Shown: in pieces, positions 24,059-32,677 of the stretch | How positions within the stretch are numbered: position 1 is the stretch's first letter | Layout: every line of letters begins with the position of its first letter | Position numbers and translations under genes: made by a program | Assembly: GCA_964410285.1 (NCBI GenBank) | Contig: CAYPFR010000008.1 | Span: 62,001-126,000 of the forward strand | Direction: 5' to 3' | Source: Fretibacter sp964410285 | GTDB lineage: Bacteria > Pseudomonadota > Alphaproteobacteria > Caulobacterales > Maricaulaceae | Length of the DNA stretch: 64,000 nt | Notes under the pieces: model-generated | What the model was told of the DNA's origin: nothing | Database searches by the model: none | The model's input: only the letters and a program-made list of their open reading frames with translations

Positions 24059-25483
24059 ATGCCTCGTCCCTCTGTAGCTCACGCGCCTGCCGCGCAGCCT
24101 AAAAACGAGCGCTCCGCCAAACCGCCCCATAGACATTCAGTCAAAGGTGGGCGGCGGCTTCTTTGGGGCGCAGCGCTGGCCTTGGGCTTAGGCCTTGCGC
24201 TCCCACTCACCGCTCCCAGTTTTGCGCAGAGCAGCGATAAGAAATCCGAGCGGCAAATGGCGGCAGAAGACGCGGCTATGCTGGAGAAGCTCCGGCTTTT
24301 CGGGGATGTTTTTGCACGCGTGCGGTCTTTGCATGTCGAAGAAGATATCACCGATGCGGATTTAATTGAAGCAGCGCTCAACGGCGCGCTGCAATCACTT
24401 GACCCTCACTCCAGCTATGTGCCGCCTGCAAATTTTGAAGAGCAGAGCAAAGCGGCCCGCCGCGAATATAGCGGAATTGGCATTGAAGTCACCCAAGAAA
24501 GCGGGCTGGTAAAAATCAATTACGCCATAGAAGACGGCCCTGCCTATAAGGCCGGTATTCGGTCTGGTGATTATATTACCGCCGTTGAAGGCGTTAAAGT
24601 CCTTGGAAAAAGTCTGGAGGAGTCGATTGATGGTATAAGGGGAGAGGCCGGCACTCCGGTAAAAGTCACCGTTCTCAATTCACAGAATATATCCAAAGAT
24701 ATTGTCGTCATTCGCCAAACGGTGCCGGGGCGCGCCATGTTACACCGCATTGAGGATGGTCTGGGGTATATCTTCATTAGAAGCTTTAACAATAGCCGGC
24801 TCACGCGGGATATGGAGCGCGCCCTTAATGATATAAAGCGGCAATTGGGCGGAAAAATTCCCGGCCTGATTATTGATATGCGCGGCAATCGCGGCGGCTT
24901 ACTGGATCAATCTGTTGACGTTTCTTCCCTGTTTTTGGACGGCGGCGAGGTTTTGTCGTCGCGCGGGCGCAGCGCCGAAGATACGGAACGCTACAACGCA
25001 AAACCCGGTCAATATGACGAAAACATGGCCATTGTTGTCCTGATTAATAGCGGCTCTGCCTCCGCCGCAGAGATCGTCGCCGGCGCGCTGCAAGACAGAG
25101 GGCGAGCGATTGTGATGGGCCGCCGCTCATTTGGGAAGGGCTCTGTACAATCCGTTATCCCGATTGGAGTTAATGAAGGCGCGCTTCGGCTTACAACGCA
25201 GCGCTATTTCACGCCGTCAGGTAAATCCATTCAGGGGCGCGGCATTATGCCGGACCTGCTCGTCGCGCTCGCGCCGGACTCTGGGGAGGTCAGAAAACGT
25301 TTCCGTGAGGACAGCCTGCGGAATTCGCTGGGCAATCCCGACGACAGTGAATTTGTCGAAGATCATGATAAAATCGATTACCCGCCTGAAGACTGGCCTG
25401 AGACCGAAGACTATCAGCTGCAAAAGGCCAAAGATCTTCTGCGCAGTTCTAGATACCGCACATTGATCGCCGAATTCCAATAG
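24059..25483 (+). CDS. Carboxy-terminal processing protease (S41A), second of a tandem pair
   Basis: 474 residues, close paralogue of the preceding protease and in the same order: N-terminal basic region then a transmembrane or signal segment at about 32-55, PDZ (YSGIGIEVTQESGLVKINYAIEDGPAYKAGIRSGDYITAVEG), and catalytic Ser in SGSASAAEIVAGALQDRGR with Lys in RRSFGKGSVQS. Both catalytic residues are intact. Its longer cytosolic N-terminus suggests a membrane anchor rather than a cleaved signal. Tandem duplication by descent is inferred from order and motif identity. Confidence 0.93.
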   Translation: MPRPSVAHAPAAQPKNERSAKPPHRHSVKGGRRLLWGAALALGLGLALPLTAPSFAQSSDKKSERQMAAEDAAMLEKLRLFGDVFARVRSLHVEEDITDADLIEAALNGALQSLDPHSSYVPPANFEEQSKAARREYSGIGIEVTQESGLVKINYAIEDGPAYKAGIRSGDYITAVEGVKVLGKSLEESIDGIRGEAGTPVKVTVLNSQNISKDIVVIRQTVPGRAMLHRIEDGLGYIFIRSFNNSRLTRDMERALNDIKRQLGGKIPGLIIDMRGNRGGLLDQSVDVSSLFLDGGEVLSSRGRSAEDTERYNAKPGQYDENMAIVVLINSGSASAAEIVAGALQDRGRAIVMGRRSFGKGSVQSVIPIGVNEGALRLTTQRYFTPSGKSIQGRGIMPDLLVALAPDSGEVRKRFREDSLRNSLGNPDDSEFVEDHDKIDYPPEDWPETEDYQLQKAKDLLRSSRYRTLIAEFQ

Positions 25484-25577
25484 GGCAGCGGCCCCCACTG
25501 CGCTAGGCGCTGCCACTCGCCATTCACGATGACAGGAAAGGATAGACCTGACCTGCAAATCAGCCTAGAAAAATTTC

Positions 25578-26915
25578 ATGGGAAAACAGACCTTTGATAC
25601 GCGTCCGCGCAGTGAACGGCTAACGCCAAAACGCAGTGGCCCGCCGCTAGAGTTACCCGGCCAATCTATTGTGCAGAACCGGCGCAGAAAAGTGTCCTTA
25701 AAACGTCATGCTTTTGGTGCGCTCACGCTTTTGGTCGCGGTCGTGCTGGCACTGGGCGCTTATATCGAACTTTACGGAAACCCCGATGACGCTATTCCTC
25801 AGCAGCAGGTCAAAATTGATCCCCCTGCCATGCCTGCGCCTGCCGACACACTCAATGGCCGCGGCGAGGCTCTGCCTGATCTCTTGGCGGCAGACGTACC
25901 CAGCGGAATTAACCCTACAAATGCTATCGCGCAGCAACAGGAATTGAGCGCCGGAGTGCCCGCCCGCGATGCTCTTGGTAATCTCATAACGCCAAACGGA
26001 AATGTAAACATTCAAGACAGCCTTGTAGGCACAGCCCCGGCGTCACCCTCCGTGCCGTCTGCGCAGCCAAGCGGGCCCATTACCATTAATGGAAAAGTCA
26101 TAGGCGGCGGATTGACGCCTGCGCCGGCGCCGGGGCTCACGCGCAGTAGCCCATTTGGCAATGTTCCGATGCGCGCCGCCGATGGACGAACAGCCTTTAA
26201 AGTTTACGCCCGTCCCTATAGCGCAAAGCCGAACACAAAACCTATCTCCATTATGATTGGCGGGCTTGGCATCAACACGGCCATCACACAGCGCGCGATC
26301 AACGAACTACCGCCTGCGGTCACGCTGGCCTTTGCGGCCCATGCCCCTAACCTTCAGCGCCAGATCGATCAAGCGAGGGCACGAGGGCATGAAATCGTGA
26401 TAGAATTACCAATGGAGTCTGCTGATTTCAATCCTGCTGAACCGGGGGCTGATCATGCGCTTCGGGCGGGCGGGTCGGCGATTTCCGTCAATAGGCGAAA
26501 CCTTGATTGGCTTTTGTCGCGGGCAAGCGGATATTTCGCTGTGACCAATTACAATGGCGATCAATTCCTGCAGCGCTCTGATAATGTTGTGCCCATAATG
26601 GCGAACCTCTCCGAGGCAGGTCTGGGTTTTATTTTTGACGGCTCCGTAGACGCCCCCTCTCTGCCCACACTTGCAAGCGCCAGCGTATTGCCTTTCCTCA
26701 AAGCATTTTCGCTGATTGACCGCGCGCCGGAAGCAGCCTCTATCAGGGCCGAGCTTGAGCGTATCACGGCACTGGCGCAAAACGGGCAATCCCCTGTGAG
26801 TGTCGGCTTTACCTATAGTGAGACAATTGACGTGGTCGGGGAATGGGCCGCGACTCTGGAGGCCAAAGGCCTGACACTTGTACCTGTGTCCTCGCGTATG
26901 CCGCAGCGCCAATGA
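25578..26915 (+). CDS. Divergent polysaccharide deacetylase (YibQ-like)
   Basis: 445 residues. A basic N-terminus and one transmembrane helix at about 44-62 are followed by a Pro/Ala linker of some 150 residues. The C-terminal half is the divergent polysaccharide deacetylase fold: ISIMIGGLGIN, VTLAFAAHAPNLQRQIDQARARGHEIVIELPME, and YFAVTNYNG. The usual NodB metal ligands are replaced, as is normal for this subfamily. It follows ctpA paralogues and overlaps rppH by 4 bases (ATGA). Envelope polysaccharide role inferred. Confidence 0.88.
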   Translation: MGKQTFDTRPRSERLTPKRSGPPLELPGQSIVQNRRRKVSLKRHAFGALTLLVAVVLALGAYIELYGNPDDAIPQQQVKIDPPAMPAPADTLNGRGEALPDLLAADVPSGINPTNAIAQQQELSAGVPARDALGNLITPNGNVNIQDSLVGTAPASPSVPSAQPSGPITINGKVIGGGLTPAPAPGLTRSSPFGNVPMRAADGRTAFKVYARPYSAKPNTKPISIMIGGLGINTAITQRAINELPPAVTLAFAAHAPNLQRQIDQARARGHEIVIELPMESADFNPAEPGADHALRAGGSAISVNRRNLDWLLSRASGYFAVTNYNGDQFLQRSDNVVPIMANLSEAGLGFIFDGSVDAPSLPTLASASVLPFLKAFSLIDRAPEAASIRAELERITALAQNGQSPVSVGFTYSETIDVVGEWAATLEAKGLTLVPVSSRMPQRQ

Positions 26916-27412
26916 CCCTGCCAACAGCGCAGGAAAGCGCCTATCGTCGCTCAGCGGGCGTGGTGTTATTCAGCCGTCAAGGGCAGGTTTGGCTGGGCCG
27001 CCGCGCCGGTCAGCAAGCAGATCACCTCTGGCAATTTCCCCAGGGCGGTATCGACCCCGGCGAGAGCGATGAATTTGCAGCCCTTCGGGAACTACGCGAA
27101 GAAACAGGCATTGCACCCGATAAGCTGCGCGTCCTAGGATATATAAAGCAGCCACTTTTTTACGATTTTCCCGAAAGCTACCGCAACAACCCGCGCACGA
27201 AAAACTGGCGAGGGCAACGCCAGAGCTGGTTTGCTTATCGCTTTATTGGGGACGCTTCTGACGTTAATTTGGCGCATCAATCCCCGCCCGAGTTTTCAGA
27301 CTGGCGCTGGGGAGATTTATCAAGCGCGCCGGGCTTGATCGTACCGTTCAAACGGAAAGTCTATGAACGGCTGGTGAGCGAATTTGAAGGCTTTGCGAAA
27401 CCCGCCAAATAG
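26912..27412 (+). CDS. rppH: RNA pyrophosphohydrolase (Nudix)
   Basis: 166 residues from ATG 26912, overlapping the deacetylase stop. YRRSAGVVLFSRQGQVWLGRR, then WQFPQGGIDPGESDEFAALRELREETGI, the complete Nudix box (GX5EX7REUXEEXGU). RGQRQSWFAYRF is the RppH-specific strand. It removes pyrophosphate from mRNA 5' ends to start decay. The longer frame from 26843 is inside the upstream gene and is rejected. Confidence 0.94.
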   Translation: MTLPTAQESAYRRSAGVVLFSRQGQVWLGRRAGQQADHLWQFPQGGIDPGESDEFAALRELREETGIAPDKLRVLGYIKQPLFYDFPESYRNNPRTKNWRGQRQSWFAYRFIGDASDVNLAHQSPPEFSDWRWGDLSSAPGLIVPFKRKVYERLVSEFEGFAKPAK

Positions 27413-27426
27413 CCTAGGCCGGATGC

Positions 27427-28851
27427 ATGAGCGACAAGAACAAGAAAACCCAGCGGACCTTTGCCGCAAATGGCTCGCAAGATCCACACGGCAAAAAGGC
27501 TATTCTTTTTGTATTGATCACTGTGATGATTAATTCCATCGGCTTTGGGATTATGATTCCTGTCCTGCCCGATTTGCTCAAAGAGCTAACGGGCCTGCCC
27601 AATAACGAAGCGGTGGTCTACGGTATGTGGTTGACCTTTGTATTTGCCCTGTTTCAATTTATTTGCATGCCCATTGTCGGCGGTTTGTCGGACAGATTTG
27701 GACGCAGGCCGATTATGCTGACGTCGCTTTTCGGCCTTAGCCTTGACTATTTTATCATGGGCCTAGCCCCCACCATTGCTTTTCTGTTTATCGGACGCAT
27801 TATTGCGGGAGCATTTGGCGCGACGTTCTCGACAGCCAATGCCTATATAGCGGATATAAGCCCGCCGGAAACGCGGGCGCAAAATTTTGGCCTGATCGGC
27901 GCGGCCTTTGGCGTGGGCTTTATGATGGGCCCCGTTTTGGGCGGGCTGCTGGGCGAAATTGGGCCGCGCGTACCCTTTATCGCAGCGGGCATTATCGGGC
28001 TTATAAATGTTACCTTCGGATATTTCTTTCTGCCAGAAACCTTAGCGGAAGAAAACCGCCGTCCCTTTAGCTGGGCGCGCTCCAATCCCTTTGGCTCTCT
28101 TAAGTCTTTAGGGCAGATCAAAGGCGTCAAACCGCTAATTTTCATTCTCTTTCTCCTCGCGACCGCCCATACGGTCTACCCGACCACCTACGCCTTTTCT
28201 ACAATTGAAGGGCTGGGCTGGACGTCTGGTGATGTTGGCTTTTCACTTGGCGCATTTGGAATCGCTAGCATCATTGTTCAGGGCGGGCTGATCCGCATCA
28301 TCATCCCGAAAATCGGCCTATTCTGGGCCGGCATGATTGGTATAGCCTCCGCTGTGCTTGCTTATACGATGATGGGAAGCGCCAATGCAGGCTGGGTCAT
28401 CTATGCCGCAGGTCCTTTCGCCGCTATTGCAGGGCTCTATGGCCCCGCGCTAACCAATATGATGAGCACGCGTATCAACGAGTCCGAGCAAGGGGAGCTT
28501 CAAGGCGCAATCGGCGCAGCCCAAGGCCTCGCGCTGATGATCGGTCCATTTTTGATGTCAGGAGCGTTTTATTATTTCGGAGATAAAGAGCAAAAAACAA
28601 TCGAAGGGCTTGCGACCTTTCCAGAGAATATTTTGCGTATCAGCGCGCATATCTTCCAAGATGCGGTGGTTCCCTATATCCCCGGAGCGCCCTTTCTGGC
28701 CGCAGCGAGTCTCGGGCTTGTGTCTTTTTTGATATACCCGCTGGTCACAACCAAAGGCGATAGAAAGGCCCGCTATGGCAATAACAAAAGCGGTAAGGAC
28801 GGCAGGGACGTAACATTGTTATCGGATGTCGATAGCCCTTCCCCGCCTTAG
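27427..28851 (+). CDS. MFS transporter, TetA-like DHA1 family
   Basis: 474 residues, about 12 transmembrane helices. After a polar N-terminus the first helix is IGFGIMIPVLPDLLKEL. Motif A is GGLSDRFGRRPIML, and helix 5 has the antiporter motif C-like GAAFGVGFMMGPVLGGLLGE. TetA-class proton-coupled drug exporters share this pattern, but residues do not fix a substrate. It starts 14 bases after rppH and may be cotranscribed; it converges by 4 bases with the phosphoesterase gene. Confidence 0.9.
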   Translation: MSDKNKKTQRTFAANGSQDPHGKKAILFVLITVMINSIGFGIMIPVLPDLLKELTGLPNNEAVVYGMWLTFVFALFQFICMPIVGGLSDRFGRRPIMLTSLFGLSLDYFIMGLAPTIAFLFIGRIIAGAFGATFSTANAYIADISPPETRAQNFGLIGAAFGVGFMMGPVLGGLLGEIGPRVPFIAAGIIGLINVTFGYFFLPETLAEENRRPFSWARSNPFGSLKSLGQIKGVKPLIFILFLLATAHTVYPTTYAFSTIEGLGWTSGDVGFSLGAFGIASIIVQGGLIRIIIPKIGLFWAGMIGIASAVLAYTMMGSANAGWVIYAAGPFAAIAGLYGPALTNMMSTRINESEQGELQGAIGAAQGLALMIGPFLMSGAFYYFGDKEQKTIEGLATFPENILRISAHIFQDAVVPYIPGAPFLAAASLGLVSFLIYPLVTTKGDRKARYGNNKSGKDGRDVTLLSDVDSPSPP

Positions 28852-29705
28852 GGCTGCACAATATCAATGATCACAACTTCTGGCGGGGCACGGAAACGGG
28901 CCGGCAAGATAGAGGTTCCAAGGCCAGCCGTGATAAACACATCTATGCTTTTCCATTTTTTGTGCCCGTAAGCATAAGGTTTTCCCAATTTTGTTAAGGT
29001 CACGGCGCGGCCTAATATTGGGAGATTGATTTGCCCGCCATGTGTGTGGCCCGCCGCCGCAAACACTGTACCTTCGGGTAGATGTTCAAAACTGTCGGGC
29101 GAATGCATAAGCCCAATTACGGCATCCTGCGGCTCGCAGTCCCCGAATACGGCGGGATCCTCTTGGGCAGTATCTGCATCGGCAAGGCCTACAATACAAA
29201 ACCCGCCCGCCCTGCGGACGGCATTGACCAGAACGTGGACACCCTGCTCTTTTAGAACCGCGGCGACATAGGATTGGCTGTAATAAAAATCGTGATTTCC
29301 CATGACGGCATGAACGCCGAGCGGTGCATTCAGATGTCCAATTGCAAGCAGGCCTTCGTCAATCCGCGCGTTAAAATCGTCTCTGCGGCGGTCCCTGCGT
29401 TCATGGCCGTTGATAAAGTCGCCCGCCAGCAAGATCATATCTGGCGATTTTTCATTGATCGCCTCAAATGCTCTCTTGAGCCGTTTCGGGCTCATGTGCG
29501 CGCCGCCCAAATGAATGTCGCTCAGCAGGCCAATACGAAGAGGCGCGGGTAACGGCGCGCCAGCCGGCGCCGTAATGGTGACCTTTCGCACTTTCAGCAA
29601 GCGCGGCTCCACATAAAAACCGTAAATAAAGCAAAGTGCCAATAGCAAAATCAAGACATTCGCCAGTATCAGTATTCGCTTTGAAAATACGTTGTTTTTC
29701 ATCAT
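28848..29705 (-). CDS. Membrane-anchored metallophosphoesterase (YkuE-like)
   Basis: 285 residues. One N-terminal transmembrane helix (about 9-30), then a calcineurin-like fold: LLSDIHLGG (D-x-H), LLAGDFINGHE (GDxxxG), MGNHDFYYS (GNHD), and GHTHGGQINLP (GHxH), the complete set of two-metal ligands. Family knowledge: periplasm-facing or cytosol-facing phosphohydrolases acting on lipid or nucleotide phosphates; substrate unknown. It overlaps the MFS stop on the opposite strand by 4 bases. Separated from the next minus gene by a 13-bp hairpin. Confidence 0.9.
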   Translation of the reverse strand: MMKNNVFSKRILILANVLILLLALCFIYGFYVEPRLLKVRKVTITAPAGAPLPAPLRIGLLSDIHLGGAHMSPKRLKRAFEAINEKSPDMILLAGDFINGHERRDRRRDDFNARIDEGLLAIGHLNAPLGVHAVMGNHDFYYSQSYVAAVLKEQGVHVLVNAVRRAGGFCIVGLADADTAQEDPAVFGDCEPQDAVIGLMHSPDSFEHLPEGTVFAAAGHTHGGQINLPILGRAVTLTKLGKPYAYGHKKWKSIDVFITAGLGTSILPARFRAPPEVVIIDIVQP

Positions 29706-29720
29706 GCCTCTAAGTGATCA

Positions 29721-29754
29721 TCCCAAGCCGCCCGAGATCAAGGGCGGCTTGGGA
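29721..29754. other. Strong 13-bp hairpin between two minus-strand genes
   Basis: TCCCAAGCCGCCC pairs perfectly with GGGCGGCTTGGGA around an 8-base loop, 9 bases after the stop of the 184-residue gene. No U-tract follows on either strand, so it may be an mRNA 3' end or processing element between that gene and the phosphoesterase. Confidence 0.5.
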
Positions 29755-29762
29755 CACTTTAG

Positions 29763-30317
29763 CTAGGGTCCGTACCCTCCGCCCGTTCCGGTGGAACTCT
29801 CCGGATCAAAGAAATAGAGCTGCGGATGGGTTTTGTCATCCGCTGATGTCAGCTCGGCAGAAAGATATCCCGAGATTTGCCACTGTCCGTTTTCACTCAC
29901 GACCGCTAGGGCCTTGACTGATCGGCGAGAGAGACGCTGCACATTTTTTTGCTCATCAACCTGACGGCTGATATCACCCCAGTCCGCGGGTGCGCTAATA
30001 GCCGCACAGGCATTTGACAAATTAAAGAGCGATAGGGGCTCGGTCATACGCGCCGGGACAGATACAAATGTACAATTGGTGACAACAAAGTCATTGAGCA
30101 CATCTTTAGCAGATACGCCTTTGCCCTCTACATTCGCCGCAGAGATAGCCGAAACTTCAACAAATATGTCATCTCCCTTCTGAAAATTAAACGTGCCCGC
30201 CAGAGGGCCTCCGCTTTCCATGGGGTAGTCAAATTTATCATCCAGAAAAAATTTATATGCCAATGATTGCGTCACCTGCCTTAAATCAAAACTAAGCCTA
30301 AGGGTATATTGAGCCAT
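29763..30317 (-). CDS. Unrecognised 184-residue protein paired with the TPR regulator
   Basis: No signal peptide or transmembrane segment. The sequence alternates beta-type stretches (YTLRLSFDLRQV, GDDIFVEVSAI, FVVTNCTFVSVPAR, WQISGYLSAEL), suggesting a compact beta sandwich, and ends in a Gly-rich STGTGGGYGP tail. Two cysteines. I do not recognise a family. It begins 9 bases after the stop of the winged-helix/TPR regulator on the same strand, so the two are almost surely one operon and may act together. AGGAGAG lies close before the ATG. Confidence 0.8.
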   Translation of the reverse strand: MAQYTLRLSFDLRQVTQSLAYKFFLDDKFDYPMESGGPLAGTFNFQKGDDIFVEVSAISAANVEGKGVSAKDVLNDFVVTNCTFVSVPARMTEPLSLFNLSNACAAISAPADWGDISRQVDEQKNVQRLSRRSVKALAVVSENGQWQISGYLSAELTSADDKTHPQLYFFDPESSTGTGGGYGP

Positions 30318-30326
30318 ATTGCTCTC

Positions 30327-32138
30327 CTATTTATGTTTGGTTTTCGCGAGCAGCCGGTGATAATCTGGGTCTTGTCGCAAACGCGATAACTCCGGATCAT
30401 TTAATATTTCAATCAAGGGGTAGTTCGCCTTCAGCGTCGCCTCCAAGGCGCTAAGCGCTTTCCGGCGATCAGATAAAATTTCATAGGTCACGACGGCGCG
30501 GTAATATTGGATGGCAGGAGCGGACTCGCCCAATGTGAAACTGTCCATAAACCGCCGGGCCTCGTCTAGATTGCCCAATTTGGCATTAAACATCGCCGCA
30601 CGGCTTTTATGGTTATCATCATTTGGGTATCGGTCTAAATCGACCTGCAATAATTGCAGGGCACGCCTGTAAGCGGTCGTGGCTTCATTTTCTTTCTCCC
30701 GGCTCCAGCGATAGGCATCACCAAGATTGGCCCAATATAGATAGCTATGTGTGTCACCGCTCAATGCGACTGTTTCTTCAAAGGCAGAGGCGGCAAGATC
30801 AAACTGCCCCTGAAAGAATAAATAGGTTCCAAGATTATTGTAAAGCAAGGTGGTTTCATGGATAGCCAGCCCTTGCTGAATGACGCCAATGGCCTCATCG
30901 GTACGACCTTGTAAATGCAGGCTATGGGCGAGCTCCGCATATGTGCGGGCGTTATCAGGAGATAGCTCGATCGCCTTTCTAAAGTCCTGCTCCGAGGCAG
31001 CAAAGTCGCCTGAACGAATATGAGAAGACCCACGGTAAGCATAAAACAAGGCATAGTCGGGGTGGGCGTTAATCGCGGTATTTAGAATCTCGGCGGCCCT
31101 TTGAGGATGACCTTCTTTCGCAAGCGACCGGTACCGTCCTTCCAAGGATAGGACATTCTCACCGTCCAGCACATCAGCGCGGTCCATATATAAATGGGCG
31201 CGGTCAAAATCGCCTTCAAATTCAGCCGCCCACGCAGCCGCAATATTGGCCAGAGCTAAATGTTCATCGGCGCGAAGCGCTGCCTGCGCATGTGCCTTTC
31301 CCCTTTGCAGCAAAGCGGGGTCCCGCTCAAGGTGTGTATATTCGCGAAATAAGGCAAAGGCGAGGCCCGCTCGCGCGCCTGCATGATCCATGTCCTCCGC
31401 AAGAATATCCCCAAAAATATCTTGCGCCTGAGCGATCGCGCCCTTGGGCGTAAAATTCGCGATATGGGAATAGCCTTGCTCCATTTTGGCGCGCCGTGAC
31501 AAGGACTCGCTGCCCGTGCCCGTCCCGCCTGACAGATAGAAAATCCCGGCGGCAAAGCACACAAGTAAACCAGCGACAAATAAAGCCCCCCTTCGCAGGC
31601 CGCCATAAGATCCGCCCGCCGCACGGGGGATAGAGGCAGCTTGATCTGAAGACTTGTGTTGCGGATTTACATTTGGGGGGGTGGAGCTGGAGGGGAGTAG
31701 ATTTGCAGCGGGTTCTGAGCGCTCGCTTACAGGCAGGTCCTCGGCTTCCCGGCGAGGGGCTATCGGTAATGGCGGCTTTAAGGCCTGCGGTTGCGCGGCC
31801 ACAATTGCCGGCTTATCATCTGACAGGCGGGTCTGCGCAATAAGCCGGTAGCCGACTCGCGAAATTGTAACAATATGGCTGTGATGCCCGCGCGTATCAC
31901 CCAAGGCTTTTCGCAGCAAAGAGATCGCGCGCGACAGCCGCTCATCGCCGCCATATTCGACGCCCCAAACCGCCGTGATCAGTTCTTCGCGGGTCATAAC
32001 CTCACCCGCATTTTGCGTTAAGACCCTTAAAAGGTCCATAATTTTAGGTTCCATTGAGTGACGTCCTGCCGGACCGACAATCAATAGTCCCTTAAAATCA
32101 ACCTCAGAGTCCCCAATTTTCAAACTAATTTCGCCCAT
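30327..32138 (-). CDS. Winged-helix (OmpR/CadC-type) regulator with membrane span and TPR array
   Basis: 603 residues from ATG 32138. Residues 1-105 are an OmpR-type winged helix (GRHSMEPKIMDLLRVLTQNAGEVMTREELITAVWGVEYGGDERLSRAISLLRKALGD, ending SRVGYRLIA). A Pro-rich linker and one transmembrane helix (GALFVAGLLVCFAAGIFYL) follow, then about 350 residues of TPR repeats (AYRGSSHIRSGDFAASEQDFRKAIELSPDNA is one). CadC-like topology: cytosolic DNA binding, periplasmic sensing. Signal and targets unknown; likely autoregulated from the long gap upstream. A TTG start at 32186 would add 16 Phe-rich residues. Confidence 0.88.
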   Translation of the reverse strand: MGEISLKIGDSEVDFKGLLIVGPAGRHSMEPKIMDLLRVLTQNAGEVMTREELITAVWGVEYGGDERLSRAISLLRKALGDTRGHHSHIVTISRVGYRLIAQTRLSDDKPAIVAAQPQALKPPLPIAPRREAEDLPVSERSEPAANLLPSSSTPPNVNPQHKSSDQAASIPRAAGGSYGGLRRGALFVAGLLVCFAAGIFYLSGGTGTGSESLSRRAKMEQGYSHIANFTPKGAIAQAQDIFGDILAEDMDHAGARAGLAFALFREYTHLERDPALLQRGKAHAQAALRADEHLALANIAAAWAAEFEGDFDRAHLYMDRADVLDGENVLSLEGRYRSLAKEGHPQRAAEILNTAINAHPDYALFYAYRGSSHIRSGDFAASEQDFRKAIELSPDNARTYAELAHSLHLQGRTDEAIGVIQQGLAIHETTLLYNNLGTYLFFQGQFDLAASAFEETVALSGDTHSYLYWANLGDAYRWSREKENEATTAYRRALQLLQVDLDRYPNDDNHKSRAAMFNAKLGNLDEARRFMDSFTLGESAPAIQYYRAVVTYEILSDRRKALSALEATLKANYPLIEILNDPELSRLRQDPDYHRLLAKTKHK

Positions 32139-32148
32139 TGAAAATATT

Positions 32149-32167
32149 TCGATTCGAAAAAAATCGA
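32149..32167. other. Inverted repeat just upstream of the TPR regulator
   Basis: TCGATT (32149-32154) and AATCGA (32162-32167) are exact complements in a run of A/T, within 11-29 bases of the regulator start. Possible self-binding site of an OmpR-type winged helix. Weak because it is short. Confidence 0.35.
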
Positions 32168-32380
32168 AAAAACCTATGTTTTTCAAGACCTAAGAAAAAC
32201 ATAAGAAAAGTCTAAGCCCTACCACAGGACTTTACAACACTGTTCATGCTCCATTCATCTTGCCGCACCGAACGGCAGTATGAGAATTACGGGGCGTAAG
32301 TGAACGCAGCGGGGCGCAAACCTCAATAGGTGTTCACATTCGGTACCAAGCTTTGTTTTGCAAGTTACAAAGTTTGGAGG

Positions 32381-32443
32381 AGAGAAAAAGAGGGAGTTGT
32401 TTGCGATATGCGAGCAGGCGTAAACTGATCCTTCTTTTTCTCT
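32381..32443. repeat. Perfect 11-base inverted repeat in the 32.2-32.5 kb gap
   Basis: AGAGAAAAAGA (32381-32391) and TCTTTTTCTCT (32433-32443) pair exactly over a 41-base spacer; the stem extends by a wobble and a further pair. It follows a GGAGGAG and lies 48 bases before the 52-residue ORF. The rest of 32187-32480 is AT-rich without a recognisable gene. It could shield the ribosome site or be a leader structure. Confidence 0.55.
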
Positions 32444-32490
32444 TTATCTACGCGCGGCGCGCTGGCACAGGCAAGAAACGGTGAAGAAAA

Positions 32491-32649
32491 ATGACGACAA
32501 AGGAGCTTAACATTCGATCAATCTTGCAGTTACAAACGCAGCTTCTGAAAATTATTGATGACAGGAAAACAGGCAAAATCTCGAAAGAGGACGCGAAAAT
32601 AAAGTCGGAACAACTAAATAGGCGGCTGGACTTAAGCCCGCCTGTTTAA
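32491..32649 (+). CDS. Small ORF, 52 residues, unrecognised
   Basis: The ORF starts at ATG 32491 and ends at TAA 32649. The product is mostly charged and helix-forming: TKELNIRSILQLQTQLLKI, a Lys-rich middle, then EQLNRRLDLSPPV. No signal or membrane segment. It is divergent from the TPR regulator and converges on the MOSC gene. Its 3' end contains an AGGCGG/CCGCCT stem (32620-32643). The ribosome site is weak (GAAG). Coding status is probable from amino-acid pattern and position, not certain. Confidence 0.45.
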   Translation: MTTKELNIRSILQLQTQLLKIIDDRKTGKISKEDAKIKSEQLNRRLDLSPPV

Positions 32650-32677
32650 AAGGCTCATGAGTTAAATGGCCTTGGGA

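Noticed and set aside
32409..32429. Six-codon leader peptide (ATG to TGA) between the arms of the inverted repeat
   Set aside because: Too short, and no regulatory codon run; cannot be separated from chance.
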